From assembly GCA_949358305.1 (NCBI GenBank), contig OX442314.1, positions 31,047,118 to 31,111,117 of the forward strand: a stretch of DNA of 64,000 nt, given 5' to 3'. Of the stretch, positions 62,996 through 64,000 are shown piece after piece (the stretch's first letter is position 1; each line of letters opens with the position of its first letter). The notes under the pieces are model-generated. The model was given only the letters and a program-made list of their open reading frames with translations. It was not told where the DNA came from and searched no databases. The DNA comes from Strigamia acuminata. Its lineage: Eukaryota; Arthropoda; Chilopoda; Geophilomorpha; Linotaeniidae. The translations under genes and the position numbers were made by a program.

Positions 62996-64000
62996 TTAAT
63001 TACAGAAGATGCAGGTGTCCAATTCAATAGTGTGTTGCAACACGCGTGTCTTTCCTGGAACTTTGCTGAGAATTTTCTCATATTTTTTTAATACATGTTC
63101 CAGTTGCAGCGCCTCCGTAAGTTGCAGTTGTGCCTCTTCAATCATGTCGTGCAGCCCATTTCCGACCTTCAGCCTTGCCTCAAAGGCACAGAAACTATTT
63201 TGTTTTCGGAATGTTTTTCGTAATGATTCCGGTTCGTCCATTTTCTGTTCAAATTTGTCGAGGATGTACGGTGGTACATAGGGCTGCAGCACATTGATTG
63301 TTGAGATGAAGTTCCACCTGCCATTAAGAGGATTTGGCTAAATCTTCATCCGTTTCATGGCATCATTGCCGACTAGCATGAACTTCATGTCATGTGGTAG
63401 TACGAGAAAATTTTGGTTCATCATACCATGAGTCCAACGAATCATAATTCTTATTGTTCCAAGGGGCTGTACTTTTTTGTCGGCAGTGTTTACCGCCATG
63501 TTTGGCTTAACGCTACAAACTTCCTTTTCCAGTCCCATGGCTTGTACCAATGGCCACGAAATACAGCTACGGTTGGCCCCAGAGTCAAGCATTGCTGCAA
63601 TTGATCCTTGTTCGGTAAGGCTGTCGATTGTCGTCATCCCTTCTAGGACGTCTTCTTCTGGAAGTAGTATGTTGAAGACTGTAATGTGTGGTTCTTCAGG
63701 TTCCAGAATTGTCAATTCTTTTAGGAATTCATCCCATTCCACCGGTTCAGTTGGAGTTTTCATCATCCATGCAGCTTCGGTTGGGGAATCCTCGTAAGTC
63801 TCTTTTACTTTTGACCAAAAAATGGTTGCTTTATTTTCTTGTACCAACTTTACGTCTTTCAGTGCTTCTGCTACTTCAGCTGTAAAGTAGGATTCGTTCG
63901 TCCGATAGACTTCGTTCATTTTTGGACAATCTTTTAATTCTACTGGTGTAAATCTGAATCCGACGATCTGTCCGCATTCAATGTCGCAAATCATTTCACC
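62996..64000 (-). pseudogene. Gypsy element C pol, N-terminal part, one in-frame stop
   Basis: The frame enters from the right edge and reads through a protease (AAMLDSGANRSCISW, then IRWTHGMMNQNFLVLP) to MKRMKI, where a TAG (63338-63340) interrupts. The same frame then continues (PNPLNGRWNFI, LEHVLKKYEKILSKVPGK) to IELDT just before RT should begin. The protease and flanks resemble element B (GMLDSGANRSFMA, WTHGML, LKKHEKILSRRPGR), so C is a relative of B. The homology ends near 63020, where sequence like the promoter of the 144-aa gene begins, so the RT and the rest are missing. Confidence 0.75.

Overview
This is eukaryotic nuclear DNA, most likely from an arthropod or another invertebrate. 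It is AT-rich and contains GT-AG introns, Ty3/Gypsy, copia, P-element-like, Mutator-like and tyrosine-recombinase elements. I recognise no housekeeping gene and no tRNA or rRNA gene. The window is almost entirely mobile-element territory. The species cannot be fixed from the sequence.

Layout. 1-3603: 5' part of a Gypsy element on the minus strand, with one open gag-pol frame running off the left edge, a tRNA-Ser-type primer site and a short LTR. 3.7-35.9 kb: a mosaic of decayed fragments, mostly on the minus strand. It holds four copies of a P-element-like transposon, two tyrosine recombinase genes, a RING-H2/PC4-like gene, a Mutator-like (FLYWCH) transposase, a copia gag with LTR, a decayed Gypsy pol and a chimeric frame joining reverse transcriptase to a capsid-like segment. 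It also holds several copies of small unrecognised genes, here called ORF-alpha, ORF-beta and ORF-gamma. Two small intron-containing genes on the minus strand, 71 and 144 codons long, still look intact.

35.9-63.0 kb: two nested, nearly complete Gypsy elements. Element B (minus strand, 35893-62961, 1075-bp LTRs, target duplication CATG) carries gag, pol and a spliced third gene. Element A (plus strand, 41704-55943, 1742-bp LTRs, target duplication TGGG) is inserted inside B's integrase coding region and carries gag, pol and a different third gene. In both, gag and pol are joined by an A_AAA_AAC slippery heptamer followed by a stem-loop, a textbook -1 ribosomal frameshift signal. Both gags also carry one frameshift, so neither copy looks autonomous as read. 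63.0-64.0 kb: a third, decayed Gypsy pol (element C, minus strand) running off the right edge.

How the parts work together. In A and B the LTR supplies promoter and polyadenylation signals, the host tRNA primes at the PBS (tRNA-Gln for A, tRNA-Pro for B), the slippery site sets the Gag:Pol ratio, and the third gene sits where errantiviruses keep env and appears to be made from a spliced RNA. The third genes have no visible signal peptide or membrane segment, so they are not env. The most unusual signals are these third genes, a run of five covarying hairpins in B's LTR, and the recurring alpha/beta/gamma gene set.
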